Program-made: the position numbers and the translations under genes
Notes under the pieces: generated by a model
Told to the model about the DNA's origin: nothing
Database searches by the model: none
Seen by the model: the letters and a program-made list of their open reading frames with translations, nothing else
Shown here: positions 8,660 to 17,015 of the stretch, piece by piece
How the letters are laid out: each line of letters starts with the position of its first letter
Numbering within the stretch: position 1 is the first letter of the stretch
Assembly (NCBI RefSeq): GCF_006159205.1
Contig: NZ_CP040812.1
Span: 62,001 to 126,000, forward strand
Length of the DNA stretch: 64,000 bases
Source: Antarcticibacterium flavum
GTDB taxonomy: Bacteria; Bacteroidota; Bacteroidia; Flavobacteriales; Flavobacteriaceae
Reading direction: 5' to 3'

Positions 8660-9457
8660 TTAACCCCTGAAGTGCCTGTACCGGGCCATCATAAACATAT
8701 ACACGGCATAACCAACAAGCCCTGCAGCCACGATCCCGAGTAACCAGGCGCCATAGGAGGAATCTTCCAGAAAGGAAAATGCATCCCTGGTTGTTTTAAT
8801 GTCTGAGGGATTCGAAGTTATAGCAGCATGTAAAGCAAAATAACCTATTATTAGGAAAAGCACTCCTCGCGAGGCCATCCCCACATAAGCCGAATTTTTT
8901 ATGGTTTTACGGCGTTTTTCTTCACTTATGGACTCAAAGTCAAATTTCTTCATGAAATCTGCTTTATAGATTCTTATGAATTGATAGATGCCTGTACCTA
9001 CAATTGCTGCTCCAATAATTCCCAGTGCTATTAAACCATTTTCGCTGTCAAGAATAGAGGAATTTTGCGCAGAATTGCCAGATCCAGATCCTCCAGATCC
9101 CGCACCAGACCCAATGACACGCCATAGCGCCATGGCACCAAGGCCAAGGTAGAGAGTGCCACTTATAAAAAATGCAACTCTTTTTACCTTTCCCTTCTTA
9201 TCTTCTCCTATTCCTTCAGGGTCTTCAATAGATTGGGTATAACGCCAGGCGGCATAGAAAATAAGACCTACCCCTAATAATGCCAAAAGTACATTTCCAA
9301 AGGGTTGTTCATCCAGGAATTTTAAAACTTCTAATTGACTTGTTTTCTCTCCTCCAAGGTTGAAGGCAGCCAGGAAAGTAAGAATTCCTGTTATGCCGTA
9401 AACGCTTCCCTTGGCGACGTATCCCGCACGGGCCATTTTCTTTAAATTGTCATTCAT
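8660..9457 (-). CDS. DUF1206 membrane protein
   Basis: A 265-residue integral membrane protein of the DUF1206 family. It consists of three similar blocks of about 80 residues, each with two membrane helices; the repeat starts are ARAGYVAKGSVYGITGIL, then VAFFISGTLYLGLGAMALW, then NSAYVGMASRGVLFLIIGYF. A Gly/Ser-rich linker (SGAGSGGSGSGNS) follows the second block's first helix. The function is unknown. It is monocistronic as far as can be seen and converges on the DEAD-box helicase gene with only nine bases between the stops. Confidence 0.85.
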   Translation of the reverse strand: MNDNLKKMARAGYVAKGSVYGITGILTFLAAFNLGGEKTSQLEVLKFLDEQPFGNVLLALLGVGLIFYAAWRYTQSIEDPEGIGEDKKGKVKRVAFFISGTLYLGLGAMALWRVIGSGAGSGGSGSGNSAQNSSILDSENGLIALGIIGAAIVGTGIYQFIRIYKADFMKKFDFESISEEKRRKTIKNSAYVGMASRGVLFLIIGYFALHAAITSNPSDIKTTRDAFSFLEDSSYGAWLLGIVAAGLVGYAVYMFMMARYRHFRG

Positions 9458-9550
9458 TTTCCTGATTTTTTTAAAGTGTATTTAAAAATAAAGGAAAAAG
9501 AAGTGGCAGCAGGTACTATTATAAATATTTTAAGTTTTAAGGGGAAAGGG

Positions 9551-10171
9551 TTATACCATTTCAAAGATAACCAGGGCGTACAAATAGAATCGTACAAATC
9601 GTAACAGGCCGAACATAAGGTAGCTCATAAAAGGAAACCGGATGAATCCTGCCGCAATACTGGTAATCGCAAAAGGTATTGGTAGCAGTGCACCTACGAT
9701 GATCAAGAAACCGCCCCACTTTCTGGTATTTTTAATATGTTTGGCAAGGTTTACCTCCATTTGGCGGTGAATAGCAGGTATTTTAGTGATTGAAACTCCT
9801 ATGAAATAAGAAATGATTCCTCCCACGTAAGAGGCAGCAGCAAGGAGGGAAAGATAAAAAATGGGATACAGGGATTTACCTGCCCAGGCAATGAAAAGTT
9901 CTGGAGGTACAAGACCCAGGACAGATTCAGATAACAGAAACACTAAAATTATACCTGCAGGGGGGTAAGTTTCTGTGACCGTTGCCAATACCTTATTAAG
10001 ATCGAGAACATAGAAATCCAGTGCCAGCACTGCAGCTACCACAATAAGAATAGGAATTATCGCCTTTTTGACGCTTTTTCCTACAAACTTATAGAAACCG
10101 GTGTAGCTGTAATACTGGTGCATTAAACGCCATCGCGGTTTCTTTTTGGATTTTTCATCCTTCTTCTTCAT
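9551..10171 (-). CDS. VTT/DedA-like membrane protein
   Basis: A 206-residue inner-membrane protein with a VTT (SNARE-associated/DedA) domain. About five membrane segments are visible; the core FLLSESVLGLVPPELFIAWAG and the later segment GALLPIPFAITSIAAGFIRF hold the conserved prolines and glycines of the family. DedA-family proteins act in lipid carrier recycling or membrane homeostasis in several bacteria, but the role of this subgroup is not established. The N-terminus is strongly basic (KKKDEKSKKKPRWR), consistent with a cytoplasmic start. No obvious operon partner. Confidence 0.8.
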   Translation of the reverse strand: MKKKDEKSKKKPRWRLMHQYYSYTGFYKFVGKSVKKAIIPILIVVAAVLALDFYVLDLNKVLATVTETYPPAGIILVFLLSESVLGLVPPELFIAWAGKSLYPIFYLSLLAAASYVGGIISYFIGVSITKIPAIHRQMEVNLAKHIKNTRKWGGFLIIVGALLPIPFAITSIAAGFIRFPFMSYLMFGLLRFVRFYLYALVIFEMV

Positions 10172-10239
10172 TAACCTGCGGTTTTACGAAATTTTTCCGG
10201 AAAGGGGGATATTAGTAGATAAGACCTGGGTCCAGCCTG

Positions 10240-10614
10240 TTAATTTTCTTCAGCATATTCCTGTAGGGCACGGCTATATTCCCGTAGGTCCATTTCATTA
10301 TTCTTTATAGAGGTATCACTCATAAGAGAGAGAAGGTAATCCAGGCTTTCTTCAGGTTTTGAGTCCTGTGGGACAGTATTTTCTTCAAGCTCATCCAAAG
10401 GCTCATCATCTGGAATTGGAATTTCAAAGGTTTGGTATTCCTCAACATGCTCATAAGTAAGCCTTATTACTTTGGCAAGTAAAGGGTCCTGGTCTTCCAC
10501 GGCATAGGGACGAAGATCCTTTAGGTCCTGTACCAGTGTATTGATGATTAGACCATTGCGCATTAGGTCACGTTGTATTTTATCTAGTAATTTTTTTCCT
10601 TTTGGATTTTTCAA
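10240..10614 (-). CDS. Conserved hypothetical protein; start probably lost to a base error
   Basis: A 124-residue soluble acidic protein with no domain I recognise. The frame as it stands can only start at a TTG (10614). A more natural start lies in the neighbouring frame: ATG at 10648 reads MNKVELYKPIKVEKSKRKK and would join this frame (LLDKIQRDLM) if the T7 run at 10591-10597 had one base fewer. The joined protein would have 135 residues, and a TAACTTTG promoter box at 10693-10700 lies suitably upstream. The middle part (YEHVEEYQTFEIPIPDDEPL) is rich in acidic residues and the end is helical. It may be a cytosolic accessory protein; no function is proposed. Confidence 0.7.
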   Translation of the reverse strand: MKNPKGKKLLDKIQRDLMRNGLIINTLVQDLKDLRPYAVEDQDPLLAKVIRLTYEHVEEYQTFEIPIPDDEPLDELEENTVPQDSKPEESLDYLLSLMSDTSIKNNEMDLREYSRALQEYAEEN

Positions 10615-10692
10615 CTTTTATAGGTTTATAGAGTTCAACTTTGTTCATCTTCCTCAGCATTATTTAACTGATTCAGGTTTTTTAAAGAGCTG

Positions 10693-10700
10693 CAAAGTTA
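10693..10700 (-). promoter_or_regulatory. Bacteroidetes -7 promoter box
   Basis: TAACTTTG on the minus strand matches TAnnTTTG and lies 44 bases upstream of the ATG at 10648 that would open the hypothetical gene if the T7 run is corrected. Confidence 0.5.
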
Positions 10701-10888
10701 CTTCTTTATCTATTTATCAAAACTTTTTTAGCTATTATTTATTATAAGAATGAAAAATAATACACGAAAGAAAATTTTGCCGTCAAACCCTTGTGAACAT
10801 TATAACAATTAACAATTAATTAGAGTTAAAAATTTTAGTGACAATAGCTTCTTCATTAGTTTTATTGATAAATGAAAAACAATTGAAA

Positions 10889-11608
10889 ATGAGATCATTT
10901 GAAGGTAAAGTTGCTCTTATCACTGGAGGAAGTAAGGGAATAGGATATGGGGTCGCAGAGGCTCTTTTAAATCTTGATATGAGGGTGGCTATAACAAGCC
11001 GCACCGAAGACTCTGCAGTTAAAGCCGCTAAGCAGCTAACCCAGCTGGGAAGAGGTAAAGTACTTGGATTGGTGGCCGATGTTAGAAATTATGAAAGCCA
11101 AAAAGAAGCTGTTAACGTTATCCTGGAAAAATGGGGACAACTGGATATCCTGGTTGCCAATGCAGGCATAGGACATTTTGGTTCTATAGAGGATCTTAGT
11201 ATTGAACACTGGCAGGAAACAATAGATACCAACCTTAGTGGTGTTTTTTACAGTATTAAAGCTGCCCTTCCTGCCTTGCGAAAAACACAGGGATATGTTA
11301 TTACTATTTCCAGCCTTGCAGGAACCAATTTCTTTGAAGGAGGGGCTGCTTATAACGCGAGTAAATTTGGGGTTACGGGTATGACCCAGGCAATTATGCT
11401 GGATGTACGTAATCACGGTGTGAAAGTGAGCACCATTATGCCGGGATCTGTAGCAACTCATTTCAATGACCACGAACCTTCAGATAAGGATTCCTGGAAG
11501 ATCCAAAAAGAGGATATAGGGGATCTTGTAGTGAATTTAATTAAGATGAATCCGCGAACCCTGCCAAGTAAAATAGAGGTAAGGCCTTCGCAGCCACCAC
11601 AAAAATAG
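10889..11608 (+). CDS. Short-chain dehydrogenase/reductase
   Basis: A 239-residue classical SDR that would use NAD(P)H to oxidise or reduce a carbonyl or alcohol substrate. Cofactor motif TGGSKGIGYGV (about residues 12-22), NAGIGHFG (NAG motif), catalytic ISSLAG Ser and YNASKFG Tyr/Lys are all present. The C-terminus is shorter than in FabG-like members. The ATG at 10889 was chosen because MRSFEGKVALITGG is the normal SDR beginning; an upstream GTG at 10838 would add 17 atypical residues. The substrate is unknown. The region upstream (10615-10888) is AT-rich, divergent from the neighbouring gene, and holds no further gene. A candidate structured RNA starts 32 bases after the stop. Confidence 0.88.
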   Translation: MRSFEGKVALITGGSKGIGYGVAEALLNLDMRVAITSRTEDSAVKAAKQLTQLGRGKVLGLVADVRNYESQKEAVNVILEKWGQLDILVANAGIGHFGSIEDLSIEHWQETIDTNLSGVFYSIKAALPALRKTQGYVITISSLAGTNFFEGGAAYNASKFGVTGMTQAIMLDVRNHGVKVSTIMPGSVATHFNDHEPSDKDSWKIQKEDIGDLVVNLIKMNPRTLPSKIEVRPSQPPQK

Positions 11609-11640
11609 AGGACAAAAATTCCTACTAAGGAAAATAATAT

Positions 11641-11776
11641 GGGTGTCCGGGAAAGAACATAGTCCCTGCAGGCATTGCATATTTCAGGTTTGAGAATGAT
11701 TGGTATTATGTAGAACCCTGGAATTTTGTAAAGCCGTAACAGGATATAGACTGTTCTTCTCCCGGACACTTTTTTT
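11641..11776 (+). ncRNA. Structured RNA candidate, 6S-Flavo-like
   Basis: A ~130-base element closed by a long terminal stem and a T run. GTGTCCGGGA (11643-11652) pairs with TCCCGGACAC (11760-11769); AAGAACA (11653-11659) with TGTTCTT (11752-11758); GTC (11662-11664) with GAC (11749-11751); CCTG (11665-11668) with CAGG (11740-11743). A large central internal loop follows, then a closing hairpin, CAGG-TT (11685-11690) with AA-CCTG (11714-11720). The long stem, open central bubble, apical stem and T7 terminator are the layout of 6S RNA, which mimics an open promoter and binds RNA polymerase; a Flavobacteria-specific family, 6S-Flavo, is described in Rfam. The assignment rests on structure drawn by eye; another small RNA is possible. 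Strand follows the T run. Confidence 0.6.
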
Positions 11777-12079
11777 GTAAAAATAGTCGACCAATTGAAA
11801 CACAAAACAATCTTCCAGGTCACTTTCAATAAAATAACAATTCAAATTTGCCCTTTCCGGGTTAGGTTTAGTACCGCAAGTTTTCTTGTTTGGCAGCAGA
11901 GGTTTAGCGACAGCCAGATGATTACATTTATTATGGGTTCTGGATTCCAGGAGCAAATGCCTTTCAGTTTTATCCAAAAAGATTGATTATAAATGTTTAA
12001 TTATTCATAAAACAGTTCAGGTTTTTTTTCTTCCGTTTCTAAAATCGTAAATTGTATAAAAGCTTAAAAATAACTTGTT
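11777..12079. other. Intergenic stretch without a recognised gene
   Basis: About 300 AT-rich bases between the structured RNA and the next lipoprotein gene. Short open frames exist on both strands but show no family motif, signal peptide or start signal, so none is called. No TAnnTTTG box was found close to the lipoprotein start. Confidence 0.5.
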
Positions 12080-12796
12080 ATGAATTACAAAATTAATTTA
12101 TTCAGAAAATATTATTCTTTGATCTTTCTTGGGGCTATCCTGGTTTTTAGCTCCTGTAAGGATGAAAACCGCGGCAGGGAAGTAGATGATCCTGTACAAA
12201 CAAACATGGCTACAGATACTCTTGCTACACAACAAGTGGAAGTGAGAAATTTTACAGGAGATATAACTTCCATCAATACTGAAACAAATGCCGGTACCGA
12301 GGTTAGTGGTACGGTTAACCTTCGTGTGGAAGGTAGCCTAATGAGAATTGTAGTTACTGCTGAAGGCCTGGCGCCAGATATGATGCATATGCAGCACCTG
12401 CAAACTGCTGAAACCGGCTCAACACAATGCCCGGGTCAAAATGCTGATGCAAATAATGATGGAATTGTGGATGTGACAGAAGTTTCAAATAGTGATAGGG
12501 GAATTCATATGATCCCTCTCCATATGGGGCCATCCTCCCTTGAACCTAATGTGGATACTTATCCCAGAACCAATGTAAACGGGGAGCTGCAATTTCAACG
12601 TACTATAAGCCTGGATAGTTTACGAACAGCCGTACAGGAAGAGTTTGGAATGCAGGATGTTGACTTTACCCAATTTTCTTATGTAATACAGGGAGTGGCA
12701 CAGGACTCAAAAATTCCGCAAACAGTACAATCAGTATCAGGAGTTGAGGCTTATGCGAGTATACCGGTTGGTTGCGCAAAACTCGAGGAGCAATAA
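12080..12796 (+). CDS. CHRD-like domain lipoprotein
   Basis: A 238-residue exported lipoprotein. The signal peptide ends in the lipobox FSSC (Cys at about residue 26), so the protein is anchored by lipid in the envelope. The body, from about residue 55, resembles CHRD-type domains: a repeated beta pattern (EVSGTVNLRVEGSLMRIVV), a Met/His-rich turn (PDMMHMQHLQTAE) and CPGQN. A DANNDGIVDVTE segment fits an EF-hand-like calcium loop. Similar proteins occur widely in flavobacteria without known function; binding of calcium or metal is inferred only from the motif. A strong terminator follows 25 bases after the stop, so the gene is transcribed alone. Confidence 0.7.
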   Translation: MNYKINLFRKYYSLIFLGAILVFSSCKDENRGREVDDPVQTNMATDTLATQQVEVRNFTGDITSINTETNAGTEVSGTVNLRVEGSLMRIVVTAEGLAPDMMHMQHLQTAETGSTQCPGQNADANNDGIVDVTEVSNSDRGIHMIPLHMGPSSLEPNVDTYPRTNVNGELQFQRTISLDSLRTAVQEEFGMQDVDFTQFSYVIQGVAQDSKIPQTVQSVSGVEAYASIPVGCAKLEEQ

Positions 12797-12821
12797 AAAC
12801 ATAGAGATATTATTAATCTTC

Positions 12822-12850
12822 ACCGCATTGTTATACAGTGCGGTTTTTTT
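12822..12850 (+). terminator. Rho-independent terminator
   Basis: ACCGCATTG (12822-12830) pairs with CAGTGCGGT (12836-12844), one wobble pair, loop TTATA, followed by a seven-T run. It terminates the CHRD-like lipoprotein gene. Confidence 0.8.
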
Positions 12851-12988
12851 ATGTAGTTCTAAAATTGACTTAAAATCAGGACTTTTTTGTGGGAATTTTT
12901 ATACAAAAATTTGCATTTGAATTTTTTGTGCTGCTCTGTTTTTCAGTAAATTAATGGCTGAAACCAGCCCTACTAAAAACCATGCACC

Positions 12989-13395
12989 ATGAAAAGAAAA
13001 ATTACTATTGCGCTGGCACTTCTATTTTTAACTACAGCCTGTTCCCGAGTAGCACCCCCGGCAAAGGACAACATGTTGAAGAACAAATCCTTTGTCTACC
13101 TGTTCTTTAGTACTGAAAAAGAATGCCTGGAAAATCAACCCGATGATGATTTTTCCTCAATTGCCACCAACAGGTAGATTTCTATGATAACAATGTTGTA
13201 GAGATCATGCTTACAGACATAATTTGGAGAGGAAAGTATGAAATGGAGGGTAATACCGTTATCCTCACCTTTGAACCTAGTTATGAGATCCCAGATGGGG
13301 AGATCCTTTTTGAAATTCTGAATCCTGCCAAAATCCTTAAAACTGATAATGGTACAGTTTGGAAAAAGATCTCTGGAAATTCTATTTGGAAATAG
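12989..13395 (+). pseudogene. Small lipoprotein gene, frame broken at a T run
   Basis: The first frame begins with a clear lipoprotein signal (ALLFLTTACS, Cys at about residue 18) and ends at codon 63. The next frame, open from 13150, continues with FFLNCHQQVDFYDNNVVEIM and then IIWRGKYEMEGNTVILTFEP, a lipocalin- or META-like beta pattern. Adding one T to the T5 run at 13150-13154 fuses both into a 135-residue lipoprotein. The family is not recognised. The last codons and the stop are part of a 21-base sequence repeated in tandem immediately after. Single-base loss in a homopolymer suggests a sequencing error more than a dead gene. Confidence 0.65.
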
Positions 13396-13422
13396 ATAAT
13401 GTCTATTTGGAAATAGATAATG
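13381..13422 (+). repeat. 21-bp tandem duplication
   Basis: A 21-base unit beginning TCTATTTGGAAATAG is present twice, at 13381-13401 and 13402-13422, without mismatch. The first copy contains the stop codon (13393-13395) of the small lipoprotein gene, so the second copy is untranslated in that frame. It looks like a recent slippage duplication. Confidence 0.85.
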
Positions 13423-13434
13423 AAATATAAAAAA

Positions 13435-13501
13435 ACAGCCTGAAAAATCTATGTCAATAATATCCTTTATGGATTTAATTTGACAAAATTTTTCAGGTTG
13501 T
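13435..13501. terminator. Long bidirectional terminator hairpin
   Basis: ACAGCCTGAAAAAT (13435-13448) pairs with ATTTTTCAGGTTGT (13488-13501), with one G-U pair, and an inner GTCAA (13453-13457)/TTGAC (13480-13484) stem extends it. On the minus strand it is followed by seven T. It separates two convergent genes. Confidence 0.75.
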
Positions 13502-13513
13502 AATTTATTTCGG

Positions 13514-14509
13514 TTATACCTTCACAACCATCTTACCCTGATTTTTTCCTTCGAAAAGATCCAGAAAAGCTTGAGGTATATTCTCAAACCCTTCTATTAG
13601 GGTTTCAGAATACTTTAATTTATCCTCCTGGAACCACTTTGAAAGTTGATTGATGGCAGGACCAAACTCCTTGACATAATCCCGCACAATGAAACCCTGC
13701 ATGAGAGCACTTTTCTTGATAAGAATACCTTCAGGTCTTGGACCAACAGGGATTTCTGTCTCATTATATAAAGAAATGGCACCACAATTAATGATCCTTC
13801 CAAATTTATTGATATTGGCAAGCGCAGCATCAAGAACCTCGCCTCCTACATTATCAAAATAGACATCTACTCCATTAGGGCAGGCATTGGCGATAGACTT
13901 CCTCAAATTTTCTGAAGTGCGGTAATTGATACCGTCATCAAAATTTAATTTCTCAATAGTCCAGGAGATCTTTTCATCTGTCCCGGCAATTCCCACCACC
14001 CGGCAGCCTTTAATCTTTCCAATTTGCCCCACCACACTACCTACAGCTCCTGCAGCACCAGAGACTAAGAGGGTTTCACCAGGTTTTAAATTACCTATTT
14101 TTTCAAGCCCCAGGTAGGCTGTAATTCCTGTAAGGCCAAGAATTCCAAGGTGAGCTGTTAAAGGCGCCTGCTCTTTATTAACTTTATTAAGGCCGTTTCC
14201 ATTGGTAACCTGATATTCTTTCCATTGAAGCATACCTGAAACATAATCTCCCTTCCGAAAATTGGGATTTCTGGATTCAGTTACCTCTGCTATAACTCCC
14301 GATTCCAGGGGTTCATTTAATTTAAAAGGATCGATGTAGGACTTTTCATCTCTCATCCTACCTCTTAAATATGGATCTACAGATACGTAGAGGGTTTTAA
14401 GCAGGATCTCTCCTTCATTTATAGTTGGTATTTCTTCCTGCCTGAGCTCGAAATTATCAAGGACAGGTTTTCCGGCAGGGCGTTCTTTTAATAGTATACT
14501 TCTATTCAT
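13514..14509 (-). CDS. NADP-dependent oxidoreductase, zinc-free MDR (CurA/leukotriene dehydrogenase-like)
   Basis: A 331-residue medium-chain dehydrogenase/reductase of the zinc-independent group that includes CurA and leukotriene B4 12-hydroxydehydrogenase, which reduce or oxidise enones and 2-alkenals. The N-terminal part has VSVDPYLRGRMRD, the group signature; the cofactor region reads LVSGAAGAVGSVVGQIGKIKG (about residues 148-168), and FDNVGGEVLDAAL plus GRIINCGAIS follow. The C-terminal EGKNQGKMVVKV is also typical. No zinc ligands of alcohol dehydrogenases are present. It appears monocistronic, transcribed away from the FUSC gene, and ends at a shared bidirectional terminator. The physiological substrate is unknown; detoxification of lipid-derived alkenals is an inference. 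Confidence 0.88.
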   Translation of the reverse strand: MNRSILLKERPAGKPVLDNFELRQEEIPTINEGEILLKTLYVSVDPYLRGRMRDEKSYIDPFKLNEPLESGVIAEVTESRNPNFRKGDYVSGMLQWKEYQVTNGNGLNKVNKEQAPLTAHLGILGLTGITAYLGLEKIGNLKPGETLLVSGAAGAVGSVVGQIGKIKGCRVVGIAGTDEKISWTIEKLNFDDGINYRTSENLRKSIANACPNGVDVYFDNVGGEVLDAALANINKFGRIINCGAISLYNETEIPVGPRPEGILIKKSALMQGFIVRDYVKEFGPAINQLSKWFQEDKLKYSETLIEGFENIPQAFLDLFEGKNQGKMVVKV

Positions 14510-14650
14510 TATGAATGATATTTTAGGATTTCATACGGATATTTTTTCATTATTACCTGAATTTACAGGATACTATAAAGATAAATGAAGATTATCTCGT
14601 AATGTTCCTCTCCACAATTTTTGAGAAAAGATTAACGCTCTTCCTTTCAA

Positions 14651-16936
14651 ATGCACCTACCTTTGCCGCATAATTCTATAGAATATCATACTGTTTTGAC
14701 CTTCCAATTACACGGTTACTATAAGGGCCTTACGGGTTTCCTTCGAAGTACAGATTTCGCTAAGGCCGTGATCCTTGGGCTGGCTATTACCCTCCCAATA
14801 ATAGTGGCTGTAAGTATGGAAAGATTTGAAATTGGTCTTGCACTGGCTCTTGGAGCCCTTCTTAGTTCCCCAAGCGATGTTAGCGGTAGCCAAAGACATA
14901 AAAATTACGGGATATTGCTCTCTGCACTTCTGGCCGTTCTTGCCAGTCTTTCAGGCGGATATTTAATCAAAGAATCCTGGGCAGGATTGCCTGTATTGGG
15001 CCTGGTAATGTTCAGTATTTCATATTTGTCGGTATTTGGATTCAGGGCTTCGCTTATTGCCTTTTCAGGATTATTTGCACTGGTTTTAAGCTTTGCTAAT
15101 ATTTCTACAGTACTGGAACTGTATGAAAGAGCTCTGTTAATTGGAGTAGGGGGATTGTGGTACCTGGGCTTGACCTTCCTATGGCAGCTCATTAACCCAA
15201 AAGGGCAAACAGACCAGCATCTCGCCCAAAGTTTTGATCTCACCGCAAAGTATTTGGAAACCCGCGCACATCTAATCATCGGTCCAAAAGGCCGGTCCAA
15301 ATTCCTGAAGCAATTAATTGAGCTGCAAAGCGAACTCAATGAGAATCACGAGACCCTTAGATCTATTCTTATTTCATCAAGAAAAAATTCCGGTAGCTCC
15401 AATTATGAAAGAAGACGATTATTAATTTTCATACAGCTGGTTGATATGCTGGAGCTGGCAATGGCCAATCCTGTAAATTATGAAAAAATGGACAGGCTGT
15501 TGGAAAAAGAACCGAAACAAATACTGGTTTTTCGGGATCTTATCCTGGTAATGGTAGCAAGAATGAGAGAGCTATCTTTAAATATTCATAGAACAGGGGA
15601 AGTTTCAATTTCGAAAAATATGGAACAGGCTCTTACCGCTGTTGAGGCCTCTTTAAAAAATTATAAAAAAGACGGGAATGGGGGTGCAGATGAAGGTTTT
15701 CTAATGCTGCAAAACCTGTATAATTATCAGGAACAACAGGTAGAAAAAATCCATAAGATTGAGCGCCTCCTGTCCAGGAAAGACCTTAAGGAGCTTAGGT
15801 TGATCAAAAGAGATGAAGTGGCCAGGTTTATTACCCCGCAGGAATATGACCCAAAGATCCTCCTGGAAAATTTTAGCTTCAGGTCTGCTATTTTTAAACA
15901 TTCCCTGCGGTTGGCCGTGGTAGTTATGGCAGGATATGCCATTGGCGAATATTTTTCATTACAAAATGCCTACTGGATCCTACTTACGATCATCGTGATA
16001 ATGAGGCCAAACTACGGGTTAACTAAAACCAGGTCCAAAGAAAGGACAATAGGCACCCTAATAGGCGCAGCGGTGGCCATTGGAATTGTATTTATCACCC
16101 AGGATCTAAGGATATATGCTTCCCTGGCAGTGATCTCCCTGGTATTGGCATTTGCGATGGTCCAAAAGAACTACAAGGCATCGGCCTTATTTGTCACCTT
16201 AAGTGTTGTTTTTATATACGCATTGCTGGAACCAAATGTCTTTAACGTTATACAGTTTAGGGTTGTGGATACTCTTATTGGAGCGGGCCTTGCCACTATA
16301 GGTAATATATTATTGTGGCCTTCCTGGGAATCTTTTGGCTTAAAAAAGGTTATTGTGGAAAGTCTCACTGCAAATAAAGATTATCTAAAGGAGGTTACGC
16401 ACTTTTATGAAAAGAAAGGAAAACTGCCTACTTCCTACAAACTTTCAAGAAAACAAGCATTTCTGGGGATGGGTAATTTAAGTGCTGCTTTCCAAAGAAT
16501 GACTCAGGAACCCAAACGGAAACAAAAGAATCTGGAAAAGATCTATGAGATCACTGTTCTTAACCACAGTTTTCTTTTTTCCCTGGCGTCCATGGGAACC
16601 TACATTCAAAATCATCCAACCACTAAAGCTTCCTCGCATTTTCTTTCCTTCACTTCGAATATTGAGGATAACCTTGATCGCTGCGTTTCGTTACTCGATA
16701 AAAAGGAATTGGATGAAAACAGGGATATCTTCAGGCAGCAGGAAGCAAGGGCTTTTTTTGATGTACGATATAATAAACTAACCGGTAATCTTAGCGGTAC
16801 GGGCACCTTTGAAGATCCCGGAACAAGTGAAAAGGAACTGCAGGAAGCCCAATTGATCTATGAGCAATTAAGGTGGCTGCTTGAGCTTACTGAAAAGCTG
16901 GAAAAGACCATACGAGAGACAGACCTTACTAAGTAA
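14651..16936 (+). CDS. FUSC/YccS-family inner membrane protein
   Basis: A protein of up to 761 residues with two similar hydrophobic halves, each of about six membrane helices (residues ~35-185 and ~410-560), each followed by a soluble helical domain. This is the architecture of FUSC/YccS/YhfK proteins related to aromatic-acid efflux (AaeB). Recognisable segments are ALALGALLSSPSDVSGS and the second-half YWILLTIIVIMRPNYGLTKT and TLIGAAVAIGIVF. It may export aromatic or other organic acids, but no partner genes are nearby. The start is uncertain: a TACCTTTG promoter-like box overlaps codons 3-5 (14658-14665), so translation may begin lower, for example at TTG 14696. The C-terminal ~200 residues are soluble and helical. 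Confidence 0.85.
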   Translation: MHLPLPHNSIEYHTVLTFQLHGYYKGLTGFLRSTDFAKAVILGLAITLPIIVAVSMERFEIGLALALGALLSSPSDVSGSQRHKNYGILLSALLAVLASLSGGYLIKESWAGLPVLGLVMFSISYLSVFGFRASLIAFSGLFALVLSFANISTVLELYERALLIGVGGLWYLGLTFLWQLINPKGQTDQHLAQSFDLTAKYLETRAHLIIGPKGRSKFLKQLIELQSELNENHETLRSILISSRKNSGSSNYERRRLLIFIQLVDMLELAMANPVNYEKMDRLLEKEPKQILVFRDLILVMVARMRELSLNIHRTGEVSISKNMEQALTAVEASLKNYKKDGNGGADEGFLMLQNLYNYQEQQVEKIHKIERLLSRKDLKELRLIKRDEVARFITPQEYDPKILLENFSFRSAIFKHSLRLAVVVMAGYAIGEYFSLQNAYWILLTIIVIMRPNYGLTKTRSKERTIGTLIGAAVAIGIVFITQDLRIYASLAVISLVLAFAMVQKNYKASALFVTLSVVFIYALLEPNVFNVIQFRVVDTLIGAGLATIGNILLWPSWESFGLKKVIVESLTANKDYLKEVTHFYEKKGKLPTSYKLSRKQAFLGMGNLSAAFQRMTQEPKRKQKNLEKIYEITVLNHSFLFSLASMGTYIQNHPTTKASSHFLSFTSNIEDNLDRCVSLLDKKELDENRDIFRQQEARAFFDVRYNKLTGNLSGTGTFEDPGTSEKELQEAQLIYEQLRWLLELTEKLEKTIRETDLTK
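14658..14665 (+). promoter_or_regulatory. Possible -7 promoter box inside the FUSC 5' end
   Basis: TACCTTTG matches TAnnTTTG. If used, transcription starts near 14671, downstream of the ATG at 14651, and the real start codon would be later. Confidence 0.4.
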
Positions 16937-17002
16937 GTAAAAGCTGGAGGGGAGAAACCATAGATATTTCTATGATGGAAGCATATATCCTTTTGTATGG
17001 CT

Positions 17003-17010
17003 TACTTTTG
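17003..17010 (+). promoter_or_regulatory. Bacteroidetes -7 box close to a start codon
   Basis: TACTTTTG matches TAnnTTTG and ends five bases before the ATG at 17016. If functional, the mRNA would be leaderless or nearly so. Confidence 0.4.
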
Positions 17011-17015
17011 AAGAA

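Noticed and set aside
11458..11977. Minus-strand open frames of 97 and 123 codons
   Set aside because: They lie across the structured RNA and its flank, show no family motif, and are best explained as shadows of the SDR gene and the stem-loop.
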